Below are positions 20,206 through 30,328 of a DNA stretch of 64,000 nucleotides, piece by piece. A model generated the notes under the pieces. That model was not told the origin of the DNA, did no database searches, and worked only from the letters and a program-made list of their open reading frames with translations. The DNA comes from Streptomyces sp. B21-105. GTDB lineage: Bacteria > Actinomycetota > Actinomycetes > Streptomycetales > Streptomycetaceae. The stretch spans positions 5,270,001-5,334,000 of the forward strand of contig NZ_JARUMJ010000001.1 of assembly GCF_036898465.1 (NCBI RefSeq), written 5' to 3'. The translations under genes and the position numbers were made by a program. The stretch's first letter is position 1. Every line of letters begins with the position of its first letter.

Positions 20206-21756
20206 ATGCCACGTGGACGTCACCGTCATTCCCCTCCTCTGCACAGGCTGCTGCCCCCCTCGGTGATCGCAGGCGTCTCCCTTGTCTGCGCTCTCGGCCC
20301 CTGGGTGTTCACGCAACAGACGACTCTCCGCGGCCTGGCGGCGGCGGCCGCGGTCACGGCGATCGTCGGCGCGGTCGTGATGCGCCGCTGGGACGTGCAG
20401 GCCGGAAAACACGTCGCCGACCTCACGCGCGCGCGTGCCGGTGACGAGTGGCGGTACGAGGAACGTGTCGCCGAACTGGAGAGCGACCTCGACGAGTCGC
20501 GTGAGCTGCGGGTCAAGCTGGAGCAGCGACTGCGGGCCAAGCGCGCCGAACTCGCCGGCCTGCGCAACGAGCACGCGGCGCTGCTGCGCCGCTACGCCAC
20601 CGCGGAGACCGAGCGGGCCAGCGCCCTGGAGGGCCGCCGACTGCTCGAGATAGAGGCGGTGCCCGCGCTGCCCGGCCCCCCCGCGAGCGAGGCCACCGCG
20701 GATTCCGGGGCCGTCGAGGCTCCGGACCCGGTCGAGGGCGCGGCGGCGGACGAGGCGGCTGCGGCGGCGGACGATGCGGCGGCTGAGGCCGAGCCGGATG
20801 AGCCGCGCGAGGCAGGCGAGGACGGGTCGCGGATCCCGGCGGTCTTCTCGCCCGAGGGTTCGAAGCTGTTCCTGCGGGCACAGGCCGCGCTGGCACGGCT
20901 GGACACCGACGGCGTCGAGCCCCCGAAGGGCGAGGACCTCGCCGCGGACCCTGCCGGGGAGGAGCCCGCGCGGCCGTCCGCCGCGGAGGCCGGGGCCGCC
21001 GACGGCGACGCGAACGCCGCCCAGGAGGGCGAGGCGCAGGGGAAGCCCGAGGCGGTCGACGAGCACGCGCGCGCGACCGCCCCCCAGCCGGCAGCCGACG
21101 ACGAGCCCTCGCAGGACATCACCCCACAGGACGTCGACACCCCGCACGACGCGGCCCTGGAGACCGAGGGGCCGGAGGAGGACGCGGCCCCGGGGACCGC
21201 CCCGGGGACCGCCCCGGAGAACGAGCACCCCGGTGCCCTGGCCGACGCCCCGGAAGCCGTCAGGTCCCGTGGGGAGTCGTCCCACGCGCGGACCGCGCCG
21301 CAGCCCGAGCCGCCCCTGGACCCGGAGCCCGGCACCGCCCCGGCGCCCACCGCCCCCGCCCCCGCCCCCGTCGAGACCGCAGCGGCGGGTGCGGGCCACG
21401 CGCTCGTGCCACGTCCCGCCGCGCCCGTGCGGCCGCCGTCCGGCCACTTCGCCGTGCCGACCGCCGTGGCCGTCGTACCGGCCGCTCGGCCCGTGCGGCG
21501 CCCGACGGCCGAAGGCGGGTTCGACTTCTTCGGCACCAAGAGCGAGTCGGCGCCGTACGCCATCGAGTCCGTCCAGAACGAGGACCTGGCGGACGTCGTC
21601 GGCCAGGAGGCCCTCGCCCTGCACAAGGCCGAGTCCGAGGCGGAGTTCAAGGCGGCGGACGAGGCGTCGCGCGGAGTCGGCCAGGTGATCGACCTGACCG
21701 CCCACGACGAGACGGAACAGATCGACCTCCAGCAGCTCCGCAGCGCCGTCTCCTGA
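20206..21756 (+). CDS. Membrane protein with coiled coil and acidic low-complexity region
   Basis: A 516-residue protein of unknown function. Two TM helices (about 18-36 and 42-58) are followed by a predicted coiled coil (about 75-145, rich in E-L-R heptads such as [20 protein letters not shown]). An Ala/Glu/Asp/Pro-rich stretch of ~250 residues follows. A conserved-looking C-terminus ([37 protein letters not shown]) closes it. The architecture suggests a scaffold at the inner face of the membrane. The ATG at 20206 has only a weak upstream site. Confidence 0.65.
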   Translation: MPRGRHRHSPPLHRLLPPSVIAGVSLVCALGPWVFTQQTTLRGLAAAAAVTAIVGAVVMRRWDVQAGKHVADLTRARAGDEWRYEERVAELESDLDESRELRVKLEQRLRAKRAELAGLRNEHAALLRRYATAETERASALEGRRLLEIEAVPALPGPPASEATADSGAVEAPDPVEGAAADEAAAAADDAAAEAEPDEPREAGEDGSRIPAVFSPEGSKLFLRAQAALARLDTDGVEPPKGEDLAADPAGEEPARPSAAEAGAADGDANAAQEGEAQGKPEAVDEHARATAPQPAADDEPSQDITPQDVDTPHDAALETEGPEEDAAPGTAPGTAPENEHPGALADAPEAVRSRGESSHARTAPQPEPPLDPEPGTAPAPTAPAPAPVETAAAGAGHALVPRPAAPVRPPSGHFAVPTAVAVVPAARPVRRPTAEGGFDFFGTKSESAPYAIESVQNEDLADVVGQEALALHKAESEAEFKAADEASRGVGQVIDLTAHDETEQIDLQQLRSAVS

Positions 21757-21781
21757 CGGGGCGCCTGACGAGGCGAGCGGG

Positions 21782-23200
21782 TCAGGCCATCCACCGGTCG
21801 GGCCGGGCGTCACGGCGCCCGGTCCGAGACCGTTCGGCCTGGCCGTCGAGCAGCCGCGCGGCCTCCTGCACGTCCCTCAGCCGGGCTGTGACGGTCTTGC
21901 CGGCCCCCGTGTCCACATGGACGTCCGCCAGGCCCCAGAGACGCTGCCAGGGCCCCTGCGTCAGCCGCACGCTCTGTACCTTGGCGTGCGGCACCAGCGA
22001 CAGCCGGCGGCGCAGCAGGCCGTGCCGGGCGGCGAACACGCTGTCCGTGACGGTGATGCCGAAGCCCCGCCACCACACCGGCACGCACCGCCCGGCCCGG
22101 CGCGGCGGGCGCTCCAGCGCCGCTTCGGCCGGGACGGCCACCCCGGGCAGCACGCGTGCGACGACGTTCTCCGCGGCCGCGTACGGGGCGACCGGCACGA
22201 GCACGGAGTTGGCGGAGCCGGCCACGTCCAGCTCGACGCGCACCCAGCGGCGTCGCCGCCACAGCAGCGGCTGGACGATCCGCACGGTCTGCACCCGTCC
22301 GGGCGGCACCGTCTCGTGCCTGCGGTCCAGGAGGCCGCGGTCGATCCGCAGCCCGTCCGGCGACTCCCCGACCGTCCAGTCGTACTCGCCGGCGAACCGT
22401 CCCACGCTGCTCGCACCGGCCGCGCCGAGCAACGGCACCCCGGTCGCCAGGACCGTCCACACACTGTGGGTGGCCAGCCACAACACGGGCGGCACGACGA
22501 GTGCGGCGGCCAGCGCGCCCCAGGTGGCGCCCGTCAGCGCCAGCGCGATCGCCAGTTCACGCGCCGGCACCCGGAGCACCTCGCGCGCGGGCGCCTCACC
22601 GACCTCGTGCGCCGTCTCCGGGGCGAAGCCCGCCGCGCGCGCGAGCAGCTCGGCCCGCAGCGTGCGGGCCTCCTCCTCGCCCAGGAAGGCGAGTTCGTCC
22701 TTCTTCTCGGCGCCGACGACGTCCAGCCGGAGTTTCGCCACGCCCGCGACGCGGGCCAGCAGCGGCCGACTGACGTCGACCGCCTGAATGCGTTCCAACC
22801 GGATGTGCGCGGTGCGCCGGAACAGCAGCCCGGTCCGGATGCGCAGTTCGCCCTCGGTGACCGCGAAATGGGTGAACCACCAGCTCAGAAAGCCGTACAG
22901 GGAGGCCGCGGGCACGAGGACGGCGAGCGCGATCAGCAGCGTCGTCGTGGTCAGCCGGGTGAGCTGCTCCTGCGCCTGGTTCGGGTCGTGCACCGCCCAG
23001 CCGGCCAGGACGGCGACGGGCGCCCAGGCCCGTCGGAACGGCGTCACGGGGTGCAGTCGGCGCTCGGCGGCGAGCGGCGCCGGGCCTGCCCCGGACGTGC
23101 CGGGCGCCTGCGGCCCGCCGTCCTCCTGGCCGTTCGCCAGGCCCTCCTGGCCGTTCGCCAGGCCGTCCTCTGCGCCGTCCTGCACGTCCGGCGCCGTCAC
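21782..23200 (-). CDS. Large bacterial PH-domain (YdbT-like) membrane protein
   Basis: 472 residues. Two TM pairs (about 55-105 and 205-250) alternate with bacterial pleckstrin-homology (bPH2) modules. Typical bPH2 phrases are seen three times: [48 protein letters not shown] and [23 protein letters not shown]. Relatives (B. subtilis YdbT) are linked to resistance against certain peptides, but the molecular role is open. The start GTG overlaps the stop of the upstream small PH gene by GTGA, so the two form an operon. Confidence 0.85.
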   Translation of the reverse strand: MTAPDVQDGAEDGLANGQEGLANGQEDGGPQAPGTSGAGPAPLAAERRLHPVTPFRRAWAPVAVLAGWAVHDPNQAQEQLTRLTTTTLLIALAVLVPAASLYGFLSWWFTHFAVTEGELRIRTGLLFRRTAHIRLERIQAVDVSRPLLARVAGVAKLRLDVVGAEKKDELAFLGEEEARTLRAELLARAAGFAPETAHEVGEAPAREVLRVPARELAIALALTGATWGALAAALVVPPVLWLATHSVWTVLATGVPLLGAAGASSVGRFAGEYDWTVGESPDGLRIDRGLLDRRHETVPPGRVQTVRIVQPLLWRRRRWVRVELDVAGSANSVLVPVAPYAAAENVVARVLPGVAVPAEAALERPPRRAGRCVPVWWRGFGITVTDSVFAARHGLLRRRLSLVPHAKVQSVRLTQGPWQRLWGLADVHVDTGAGKTVTARLRDVQEAARLLDGQAERSRTGRRDARPDRWMA

Positions 23201-23739
23201 AGCCCCGCCGATCGGGCCTCGCCGAGTGCGGTGAGCCGGTCGCGCAGCCGTTCCGCCTCGGCGGGGTCGAGACCCGGGATGGCGGCGTCGGTCGCGGCGG
23301 CCGCGGTGTGCAGCTGGACGCCGGCCAGCCCGAAGTGGCGCTCGACGGGGCCGGAGGTGACCTCGACGAGCTGCATGCGCCCGTACGGCACGACGGTCTC
23401 CTCGTGCCACAGCACGCCCCGGCTGATCAACAGGTCGTCGGCCCGCTCCGCGTACCGCCAGGAGCGCCAGTTGCGGCCGAGCAGCACCCAGCCCCAGCCG
23501 ATGCCGGCCAGCGGCAGCAGCGCGAACGCGGCCCACGCGGGGCCGACGAACAGGCCGAGCAGCACCCCGGTTCCGACGGCGGCCGGCACCAGCCACATCA
23601 CCAGCAGCAGCCGCCGCATCCGCAGCAGGCCCGGCGGCAAGCCGGTCCACACCGGTCCGGCTTCCGTCGTCCCCGCGCCGCCGGCGGCCTCCGCGCCCTC
23701 CGCTGCGCCCCCCGGGCTCACCGGGCTCCCCGTCTCCAT
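23197..23739 (-). CDS. Small bacterial PH-domain (YdbS-like) membrane protein
   Basis: 180 residues with two TM helices (about 47-85) and one bPH2 module, [20 protein letters not shown] followed by [19 protein letters not shown]. It matches the YdbS-type partner that is nearly always encoded with a larger YdbT-type protein. Translation is coupled to that gene by a 4-base overlap. The ATG at 23739 lies 31 bp from the divergent nuoD2 start, so their promoters must overlap. Confidence 0.85.
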   Translation of the reverse strand: METGSPVSPGGAAEGAEAAGGAGTTEAGPVWTGLPPGLLRMRRLLLVMWLVPAAVGTGVLLGLFVGPAWAAFALLPLAGIGWGWVLLGRNWRSWRYAERADDLLISRGVLWHEETVVPYGRMQLVEVTSGPVERHFGLAGVQLHTAAAATDAAIPGLDPAEAERLRDRLTALGEARSAGL

Positions 23740-23770
23740 GGGCCCAGCGTACGTAGGGGAGACTGGTGCC

Positions 23771-24922
23771 ATGACTCCCACGACGGAGACCACGGTCGGG
23801 ATCGGCGGCGCCGCGGAGAGCACCGACATGGTGCTCAACATCGGCCCCCAACACCCCTCCACGCACGGTGTGCTGCGGCTGCGGCTCGTGCTGGACGGCG
23901 AGCGCATCCAGCACGCGGAGCCGGTGATCGGCTACATGCACCGCGGCGCCGAGAAGCTGTTCGAGGCCCGCGACTACCGGCAGATCGTCATGCTGGCCAA
24001 CCGTCACGACTGGCTGTCGGCGTTCTCCAACGAGCTGGGCGTGGTCCTCGCGGTGGAGCGGATGCTCGGCATGGAGGTCCCCGAGCGCGCGGTATGGACC
24101 CGCACGCTGCTCGCCGAGCTGAACCGGGTGCTCAACCACCTGATGTTCCTCGGGTCCTACCCCCTGGAGCTCGGCGGCATCACTCCCGTGTTCTACGCCT
24201 TCCGTGAGCGCGAGGTGCTGCAGAACGTGATGGAGGAGGTCTCCGGCGGGCGCATGCACTACATGTTCAACCGCGTCGGCGGCCTCAAGGAGGACGTGCC
24301 GGCCGGCTGGGCCTCCCGCGCGCGCGGGGCGGTCGCCGCCGTGCGCTCCCGGATGGACGTCTTCGACGACCTCGTGCTCGGCAACGAGATCTTCCGGGGG
24401 CGCACACGGGACGTCGGCGTCCTCGCGCCGGAGCATGTGCACGCCTACGGCGTGAGCGGGCCGATCGCGCGCGGCTCGGGCGTCGATTTCGACCTGCGCA
24501 GGGACGAGCCCTATCTCGCCTACGGGGAGCTGCAGGACACCCTGAAGGTGGTGACACGCACCGAGGGCGACTGTCTCGCGCGCTTCGAGTGCCTCCTGGA
24601 GCAGACGTACAACGCGCTCGCTCTCGCGGACGCCTGCCTGGACCGCCTGGCCGAGCTGGCGCCCGGACCGATCAACCAGCGGCTGCCGAAGGTCCTCAAG
24701 GCGCCCGAGGGGCACACGTACGCGTGGACCGAGAACCCGCTCGGCATCAACGGCTACTACCTCGTCAGCAAGGGCGAGAAGACGCCGTACCGGCTGAAGC
24801 TGCGCTCGGCGTCGTACAACAACATCCAGGCGCTCACCGAACTGCTGCCGGGCACGCTGGTCGCCGACATGGTGGCCATCCTGGGGTCGATGTTCTTCGT
24901 GGTGGGAGACATCGACAAATAG
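23771..24922 (+). CDS. nuoD2: Orphan NADH-quinone oxidoreductase subunit D paralog
   Basis: 383 residues, clearly the 49-kDa/NuoD family: [14 protein letters not shown] near 24, [10 protein letters not shown] near 56, [20 protein letters not shown] near 120 and the close [24 protein letters not shown]. NuoD forms part of the quinone site of complex I. No other nuo gene is adjacent. His32 of the quinone-site loop is kept, but the tyrosine of the usual D-Y pair is Trp81 ([11 protein letters not shown]). It faces a MidA/NDUFAF7-type methyltransferase gene 33 bp away. Whether it joins complex I or another complex is not known. Confidence 0.92.
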   Translation: MTPTTETTVGIGGAAESTDMVLNIGPQHPSTHGVLRLRLVLDGERIQHAEPVIGYMHRGAEKLFEARDYRQIVMLANRHDWLSAFSNELGVVLAVERMLGMEVPERAVWTRTLLAELNRVLNHLMFLGSYPLELGGITPVFYAFREREVLQNVMEEVSGGRMHYMFNRVGGLKEDVPAGWASRARGAVAAVRSRMDVFDDLVLGNEIFRGRTRDVGVLAPEHVHAYGVSGPIARGSGVDFDLRRDEPYLAYGELQDTLKVVTRTEGDCLARFECLLEQTYNALALADACLDRLAELAPGPINQRLPKVLKAPEGHTYAWTENPLGINGYYLVSKGEKTPYRLKLRSASYNNIQALTELLPGTLVADMVAILGSMFFVVGDIDK

Positions 24923-24955
24923 GCGGGCCTTCTCGCTGTCGGTCCACAGGCGCGC

Positions 24956-26194
24956 TCAATCGCCTTCCGGCACCCGTGCGGCGTCCGGATCCGGTACGGC
25001 CGCCGGGTCCGGCTGCGCGGTCAGCGGGTTCGCGATGCCGACCGGCTGGACCAGCCAGCCGAAGTCGCCCAGTCCGCCCGGTGCGGTGAGCTCGCCGGCC
25101 GCTCCCGCGCTCACGAGGGCGCGGACATATGCGGCTGGGTCCGTGGAGGCGAGCGCGAGCGGGGGGCGTGCACCCGTGACGCCCAGGGCGTGCAGCGCCG
25201 CACGTTGGGTGAGCAGGCGTGCGCCGGGGCGCGTGCCGGTGTCGGGGCGCGCGGGGGAGCCGGAAAGCGTGTGCGGCGCGGCCGCGCGCGTCGCGGCTCT
25301 CGCTCCCGCCTCCGCGCACGCGTCCAGCGCCACGTGTGCCGTGATGTCGCACGACCCGTCCGGCAGGGGCGCGGTCTCGCGACCGTCCCGGAACCCGGTG
25401 AGAGTCCCGTACGGGGGGCGTGCGTCCGCGGTGTGGGCGTAGTCCGCCGCCACCGCGAGCCCCCGTTCGACGCAGGCCACGGCCGACGCCCACGCCAGGT
25501 CCCTGGGCAGCCCGATCTCGGCTCGCAGCCCCTCCTCGCCCCCCGACGGCCACCAACGCGCCAGCCAGTCCGCCTCCGCTCCCGACACCGGCTCCCCGAG
25601 CCGCTCGGTCCCGTCCTCCCGGACGAGGACCAGCCGCGCCACCCCGGCGGAGTCGACCTCCGCGACCTCGACGGGGACGTTGTCCAGCCACTCGTTGGCG
25701 AACAGCAGCCCGGTGACGGCCGCCGGCGGTTCGGGGAGCCACTCGATCCGGTGAGCGAGGCCCTCGGGGCGGCCGGCGATCTCGACGGCGTACACGCGCG
25801 TGCGGGCGAGCACGCCGGCGGGGAGCGCCGCCAGCACCGCGACGACCAGCTCGCCCCGGCCGGCCGCCATGTCGACGAAGTCGAGCGACTCGGGCCGGCC
25901 CAGCGCCTCGTCCACCCGGCACAGCAGCCGGGCCACGGCCTCGGCGAAGAGCGGCGAGGCGTGCACGGACGTGCGGAAGTGCCCGGCGGGACCTTCGGGC
26001 CGCCGGTAGAAGCCCTCCATGCGGCCGCCCGAGCCCGGCGTCCCCGGCGATCCCGTCGAAGCCGGATCAGCCACGTCCAGCGCGCTCGTCGCGCTCGGCG
26101 CGGCCGGTGCGCCCGTTCCGCCCGTTCCGCCCGTTCCGTACAGCGCGGCCTGCGTCGCGGCGCGCCAGCCGCGCCACTCGCCCGAGCCGGTCAC
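24956..26194 (-). CDS. SAM-dependent methyltransferase, MidA/NDUFAF7 family
   Basis: 412 residues. Family landmarks are [19 protein letters not shown] near 72, the SAM loop DMAAGRGEL near 108, [18 protein letters not shown] near 160, and [21 protein letters not shown] plus [14 protein letters not shown] near 250-290. These match Methyltransf_28 (DUF185). The mitochondrial member NDUFAF7 dimethylates an arginine of the NuoD homolog NDUFS2 during complex I assembly (known). Being next to nuoD2 suggests the same here (inferred). The N-terminus contains a TGG triplet repeat from a 9-bp tandem array. GTG start at 26194. Confidence 0.85.
   Translation of the reverse strand: MTGSGEWRGWRAATQAALYGTGGTGGTGAPAAPSATSALDVADPASTGSPGTPGSGGRMEGFYRRPEGPAGHFRTSVHASPLFAEAVARLLCRVDEALGRPESLDFVDMAAGRGELVVAVLAALPAGVLARTRVYAVEIAGRPEGLAHRIEWLPEPPAAVTGLLFANEWLDNVPVEVAEVDSAGVARLVLVREDGTERLGEPVSGAEADWLARWWPSGGEEGLRAEIGLPRDLAWASAVACVERGLAVAADYAHTADARPPYGTLTGFRDGRETAPLPDGSCDITAHVALDACAEAGARAATRAAAPHTLSGSPARPDTGTRPGARLLTQRAALHALGVTGARPPLALASTDPAAYVRALVSAGAAGELTAPGGLGDFGWLVQPVGIANPLTAQPDPAAVPDPDAARVPEGD
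26110..26136. repeat. CGCCCGTTC x3 tandem array
   Basis: Three exact 9-bp units lie in frame near the start of the MidA-type gene and encode repeated Gly-Thr-Gly on the minus strand. See the finding on 9-bp arrays. Confidence 0.9.
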
Positions 26195-26348
26195 CTCGTC
26201 CGCCAGACCTCGTCCACCCGGACAGACTAGGCGGCCGGACCAGGCGTACAGGTGATCGCGGCATCCACCTTGCGGAGTACACGCGCCCCTACCGGATCGA
26301 CCCTCCGGTTGACCCCTGCACGCATCGGGCTTCCCTACGCTGGGTTAC

Positions 26349-27554
26349 GTGCAGCGCCTCTATGACTTCCTCCGCAGAAACCCGACCGGGGTCGACGGCT
26401 TCTGGGCCCTCGTCCTGTTCGGGATCTCTGTCGCGGCCGGAACCGCCGGCCAGGACCAGCGCGGAGGCACCCACTCCATCGCGCTGTACGTGCCCGTCGT
26501 GCTCCTGCTCTGCCTGGTCATCGCGCTGCGCAGGCGGCTGCCCGAGAAGATGCTGCTGCTGGCCGCCGCCCTGGGGGTGGCGCAGCTGGTGCTCAACGTC
26601 TCGACGACGGCCGCAGACTTCGCCCTGCTGGTGATCGTCTACACGGTCGCGGCGAACGGCGCCCGCTGGGCGTCCCGGCTGGCGCTCGTGATGGGCCTGA
26701 GCGCGGCCACCGTCGCCCAGCTGCGCTGGTCGAACGAGAACTCGGGGGTGCTGGGCAACGTCGCGACCGTGGTCTTCCTCACGGTGCCGTTCGCGTTCGC
26801 CTGGGTGCTCGGCGACTCCATGCGCACCCGCCGCGCCTACTTCGCCCAGCTGGAGGAGCGCGCGGCCCGTCTGGAGAAGGAGCGCGAGGCGCAGGCGAAG
26901 GTCGCCGTCGCCGCCGAGCGCGCCCGTATCGCGCGCGAGCTGCACGACGTCGTCGCGCACAACGTCTCGGTGATGGTGGTGCAGGCCGACGGCGCCGCCT
27001 ATGTGCTGGACGCCGCGCCCGACCAGGCGAAGGCGGCCCTGGAGACGATCTCCTCCACCGGCCGCCAAGCCCTGGCCGAGATGCGCCGGCTGCTCGGCGT
27101 GCTGCGCACCGGCGAGCACCAGGAGAGCGGCGAGTACGTGCCGCAGCCCGACGTCGAGCAGATCGAGGACCTGGTCGAGCAGTGCCGAGGCTCGGGCCTG
27201 CCCGTGGACTTCAAGGTCGAGGGGACGCCCCGGCCGCTGCCCAGCGGCGTCGAGCTGACGGCGTACCGCATCGTGCAGGAGGCGCTGACCAACACGCGCA
27301 AGCACGGCGGCCCGAACACCGGCGCGAGCGTCCGCCTGGTCTACTTCGACGACGGCCTCGGACTGCTCGTGGAGGACGACGGCAAGGGCGCCCCGCACGA
27401 GTTGTACGAGGAGGGCGGGGCCGACGGCGCCGGCCACGGACTGATCGGCATGCGCGAACGGGTCGGCATGGTGGGCGGCACTCTGGACGCGGGCCCGCGT
27501 CCGGGCGGAGGATTCCGCATCAGCGCCCTGCTCCCGCTCAAACCGGCGCATTGA
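26349..27554 (+). CDS. Sensor histidine kinase (NarL/HisKA_3 type)
   Basis: 401 residues. Five or six TM segments (about 18-155) precede a short coiled coil, then the HisKA_3 box ARIARELHDVVAHNVSVM with the phosphoacceptor His near 198. The ATPase part has HGGPNTGASV, VEDDGKGAP and GHGLIGMRERV. The sensed signal is unknown; there is no large extracytoplasmic domain, so it may sense a membrane cue. The GTG at 26349 follows a TACGCT -10-like element by seven bases, suggesting a leaderless transcript. The cognate regulator follows after 135 bp. Confidence 0.9.
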   Translation: MQRLYDFLRRNPTGVDGFWALVLFGISVAAGTAGQDQRGGTHSIALYVPVVLLLCLVIALRRRLPEKMLLLAAALGVAQLVLNVSTTAADFALLVIVYTVAANGARWASRLALVMGLSAATVAQLRWSNENSGVLGNVATVVFLTVPFAFAWVLGDSMRTRRAYFAQLEERAARLEKEREAQAKVAVAAERARIARELHDVVAHNVSVMVVQADGAAYVLDAAPDQAKAALETISSTGRQALAEMRRLLGVLRTGEHQESGEYVPQPDVEQIEDLVEQCRGSGLPVDFKVEGTPRPLPSGVELTAYRIVQEALTNTRKHGGPNTGASVRLVYFDDGLGLLVEDDGKGAPHELYEEGGADGAGHGLIGMRERVGMVGGTLDAGPRPGGGFRISALLPLKPAH

Positions 27555-27611
27555 CGCTGACGCACGCCTCCCGTTGACACCTGTCACGCCCCCCCGTGAA
27601 CCGCCCGTTCC

Positions 27612-27656
27612 GCTCCGCCCGCTCCGCCCGCTCCGCCCGCTCCGCCCGCTCCGCCC
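27612..27656. repeat. GCTCCGCCC x5 tandem array
   Basis: Five exact 9-bp units lie between the kinase stop and the regulator start, within their shared transcript. They may act as a spacer or vary in copy number. No stable stem-loop is obvious. Confidence 0.95.
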
Positions 27657-27689
27657 ACGCTCCCCGACAGAAGAACGGAAGAGGACCCG

Positions 27690-28358
27690 ATGACGATCCG
27701 CGTGATGCTCGTCGACGACCAGGTGCTGCTGCGCACCGGGTTCCGGATGGTGCTCGCCGCCCAGCCGGACATGGAGGTCGTGGCGGAGGCGGGCGACGGC
27801 GTCGAGGCCCTCCAGGTGGTGCGTTCGACGGAGGTGGACGTCGTGCTGATGGACGTCCGGATGCCGAAACTGGACGGCGTCGAGGCCACCCGGCGCATCT
27901 GCGAGGAGCCCGACCCCCCGAAGGTGCTGATCCTGACCACGTTCGACCTCGACGAGTACGCGTTCTCCGGGCTGAAAGCGGGCGCCTCCGGCTTCATGCT
28001 CAAGGACGTCCCGCCCGGCGAGCTGCTCGCCGCCATCCGCTCCGTGCACAGCGGCGACGCGGTGGTCGCGCCCTCCACCACCCGCCGCCTCCTGGACCGC
28101 TTCGCTCCGATGCTGCCCGCCACCGGCGGCGAACCCCGGCACAAGGAGCTGGAGCGGCTCACGGAGCGCGAACGCGAGGTGATGGTGCTGGTCGCCCAGG
28201 GGCTGTCCAACGGGGAGATCGCGGCCCGGCTGGTGCTCTCCGAGGCGACCGTCAAGACCCACGTGGGACGCATCCTCACCAAGCTCGGCCTGCGCGACCG
28301 TGTCCAGGTGGTGGTGCTGGCCTACGAAACGGGTCTCGTCCGGGCCGGCGGGCACTAG
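27690..28358 (+). CDS. Response regulator, NarL/FixJ (LuxR) family
   Basis: 222 residues. The receiver domain has DDQ near 9, the phospho-acceptor Asp in VVLMDVRMP near 54, and the conserved Lys in FMLKDVPPGE near 104. The LuxR-type helix-turn-helix ERLTEREREVMVLVAQGLSNGEIAARLVLSEATVKTHV covers about 150-190. It is the partner of the upstream kinase. The ATG at 27690 has AGAGGA five bases upstream. Targets are unknown; the adjacent tmrB-like gene is a candidate. Confidence 0.93.
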   Translation: MTIRVMLVDDQVLLRTGFRMVLAAQPDMEVVAEAGDGVEALQVVRSTEVDVVLMDVRMPKLDGVEATRRICEEPDPPKVLILTTFDLDEYAFSGLKAGASGFMLKDVPPGELLAAIRSVHSGDAVVAPSTTRRLLDRFAPMLPATGGEPRHKELERLTEREREVMVLVAQGLSNGEIAARLVLSEATVKTHVGRILTKLGLRDRVQVVVLAYETGLVRAGGH

Positions 28359-28445
28359 CTGGCCAGGCCGCGTCCCGCCCTTCGTCACGGGCACGGCTCG
28401 GGGCCTCTCGTTCGGATCGGGCCGGGCCCGCACTAGGGTCTGGGG

Positions 28446-29078
28446 ATGCTTCTGTGGATCAACGGTCCCTTCGGCGGGGGCAAGACGCAGACCGCCTACG
28501 AGATCCGGCGCCGTCTGCCCGGCAGTGTGGTGTGCGACCCCGAGCACGCCGGGTTCGGTCTGCGCCGCATGCTGCCGCCGGACCTGCGCGGTGACTTCCA
28601 GGACCTCGCGTCCTGGCGGCAGGGCGTCGTCGAGGTCCTCGATCTGGCACTCCGCGAGCACGACGGAGTGGTCGTCGCCCCCATGACCGTCACCGACCCG
28701 GTGTACTTCGCCGAGACCGTCGGCAGGCTGCGCGAACTCGGCCACGACGTGCGTCACTTCACGCTCCTCGCCCAACGGGAGACCATCCTGCGACGGCTGC
28801 GTGAACGCGGCCCGGGGCACCTCCTGGGGTTCGCCGTGGGAAGGAACGCGGGGCTGCGCCGGGAGACCTGGGCCGTCGGGCGGCTCGATCACTGCCTGGA
28901 GCGCCTGCGCGAGCCGGAGTTCGCCGAACACCTTTGGACGGACCACACGACCGTGCCGAAGACGGCCGACCGCGTCGCCGTCCTGGCCGGTCTGACGCTC
29001 AGGCCCCACACCGAGGGCGCGCTGCGGACGCGGCTGCGGCAGGCCGGCGTGGGCCTGAGGCACATCCGGTTCGACTAG
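28446..29078 (+). CDS. TmrB-like tunicamycin-resistance ATPase
   Basis: 210 residues. Walker A GPFGGGKT is at 7-14 in MLLWINGPFGGGKTQTA, then VVCDPEHAGFGLRRMLP, VAPMTVTDPVYFAETVGRL and the ending LRHIRFD. From memory this follows B. subtilis TmrB throughout, including its amphipathic C-terminus. TmrB binds tunicamycin and ATP and gives resistance, probably by sequestration at the membrane. Whether this strain meets or makes such nucleoside antibiotics is not shown. It lies 87 bp after the response regulator. Confidence 0.82.
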   Translation: MLLWINGPFGGGKTQTAYEIRRRLPGSVVCDPEHAGFGLRRMLPPDLRGDFQDLASWRQGVVEVLDLALREHDGVVVAPMTVTDPVYFAETVGRLRELGHDVRHFTLLAQRETILRRLRERGPGHLLGFAVGRNAGLRRETWAVGRLDHCLERLREPEFAEHLWTDHTTVPKTADRVAVLAGLTLRPHTEGALRTRLRQAGVGLRHIRFD

Positions 29079-29088
29079 CACCCTGTCA

Positions 29089-29111
29089 GGCCCGAACCGT
29101 CCGTCCGGGCC
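29089..29111. terminator. Weak hairpin between convergent genes
   Basis: GGCCCG (29089-29094) pairs with CGGGCC (29106-29111) across an 11-nt loop in the 34-bp gap between tmrB-like and the ArsR-like gene. The short stem makes it only a candidate. Confidence 0.3.
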
Positions 29112-29112
29112 G

Positions 29113-30219
29113 CTAGCGGAGTATCCCTTCCAGGAAGTCGCTGCCCAGCCGGGCCACCACCGTGACGTCGAGCTGGTGCAGCAGATACCGGCCGCGCCGG
29201 CGGGTGGTGACCAGCCCCGCCTTCTTCAGCAGCGTGAGGTGCCGGGATATCTCGGGGGCCGACACGCCCTGGACCTGGGCCAGTTCCGTCGTGGTGCACG
29301 CGCTGCGTGCCAGCATCCGGCAGATGCGCATCCGGACGGGGTGGGACAACGCGGTCATCCGGAGCGTCAGCTGCTCCACCGACGGCGGTGCGGCCGGCTC
29401 CGGCGAGCCGGTCGGATAGAGCAGCACCGGCTGCCAGCCGCGCCGGAGCACCACCATCAGGTGCGGCCAGCCGAGGCTCGTGGGCACCAGCAGCAGGCCG
29501 CCGTCCCCCGTGGTGCTGTGGCCCACGGAGAGCTTGTCGACGGTGATCCGCGCGCTCTCCTCGTCGAGTGTCACGGCCGACGACACGGAGGCGAGCGTCT
29601 CCGCCAGCCCTTTGTGGCGCAGGAGGTCCGTCTTCAGGCGGGCGTCGGCGGCGAGCGGGAGCCGCACCCGCGCCCAGACGTCGGCGAAGAACGCCTCGTC
29701 GCAGTCCCGCAGGAACTGACGCAGCCACGCACGCACGCGTGGCGGGTCGTCGAGCAGCCGCCGGGTGAACCGCACCTGCCGCGGGCCGCGGGTGGCGGCC
29801 AGGTCGAGAGCGCGTCGCCGCAGCTCCGGGTCGCAGAGCACACCGGCGCTCGGCAGGTCGTAGACGGGCGAGCAGATGAACTCCACCGCGCAGTCCACGA
29901 ACTGTTCGTCCGTCAGCTTGTCCAGGAGGTCGAGCTCGTCGGCCAGCGTCGCGCCGGGGAGGGCGGTTCTGCCCGGGGTGCCCGCGCAGGGCAGGAAGAG
30001 GTCCGAGAACGTCGTCCGCCACAGGAAGTCTGCCTCGCACATCCGGTCGGCCAGATGCGGGTCGAGCCCGGACGTGACCGCGGTGACCCAGCCCCGCAGG
30101 CCGGGATGGTGCCCGGGCTCGGCCAGCGCGTGCAGCGCCATGCCGAGCTCGGCCAGGGGCGCGGGCGCGACGGAGACCCACTCCGGCCGCAGCCCGGCGA
30201 CGTCGATGCGCAGGCTCAT
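29113..30219 (-). CDS. ArsR-like winged-helix regulator with large N-terminal domain (DUF5937 type)
   Basis: 368 residues. The first ~265 residues have no domain I can name from motifs but match the layout of streptomycete DUF5937 proteins. The last ~90 are an ArsR-type winged helix: RMTALSHPVRMRICRMLARS, TTTELAQVQGVSAPEISRHLTLLKKAGL and TTRRRGRYLLHQL. No metal-binding cysteine pair of the ArsR/SmtB kind is present, so the N-terminal part probably carries the sensing function. The ATG at 30219 has GAGGA upstream. Confidence 0.78.
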   Translation of the reverse strand: MSLRIDVAGLRPEWVSVAPAPLAELGMALHALAEPGHHPGLRGWVTAVTSGLDPHLADRMCEADFLWRTTFSDLFLPCAGTPGRTALPGATLADELDLLDKLTDEQFVDCAVEFICSPVYDLPSAGVLCDPELRRRALDLAATRGPRQVRFTRRLLDDPPRVRAWLRQFLRDCDEAFFADVWARVRLPLAADARLKTDLLRHKGLAETLASVSSAVTLDEESARITVDKLSVGHSTTGDGGLLLVPTSLGWPHLMVVLRRGWQPVLLYPTGSPEPAAPPSVEQLTLRMTALSHPVRMRICRMLARSACTTTELAQVQGVSAPEISRHLTLLKKAGLVTTRRRGRYLLHQLDVTVVARLGSDFLEGILR

Positions 30220-30328
30220 GTCCTCATGGTGCACTCCCCCACCGACAATCCCCCGCCCTGCCCCCACCCGCCCCCGCTTCTACCGTCACCCGCCCCCGGC
30301 CCGCTGCTCCCTGCCTGTCGCCCGCCAC

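Noticed and set aside
18946..21813. 955-codon minus-strand open frame
   Set aside because: Opposite the esterase and coiled-coil protein genes, with no motif or ribosome site.
26289..29081. 930-codon minus-strand open frame
   Set aside because: Shadow of the kinase, regulator and TmrB-like genes; composition is His/Gly/Arg-rich.
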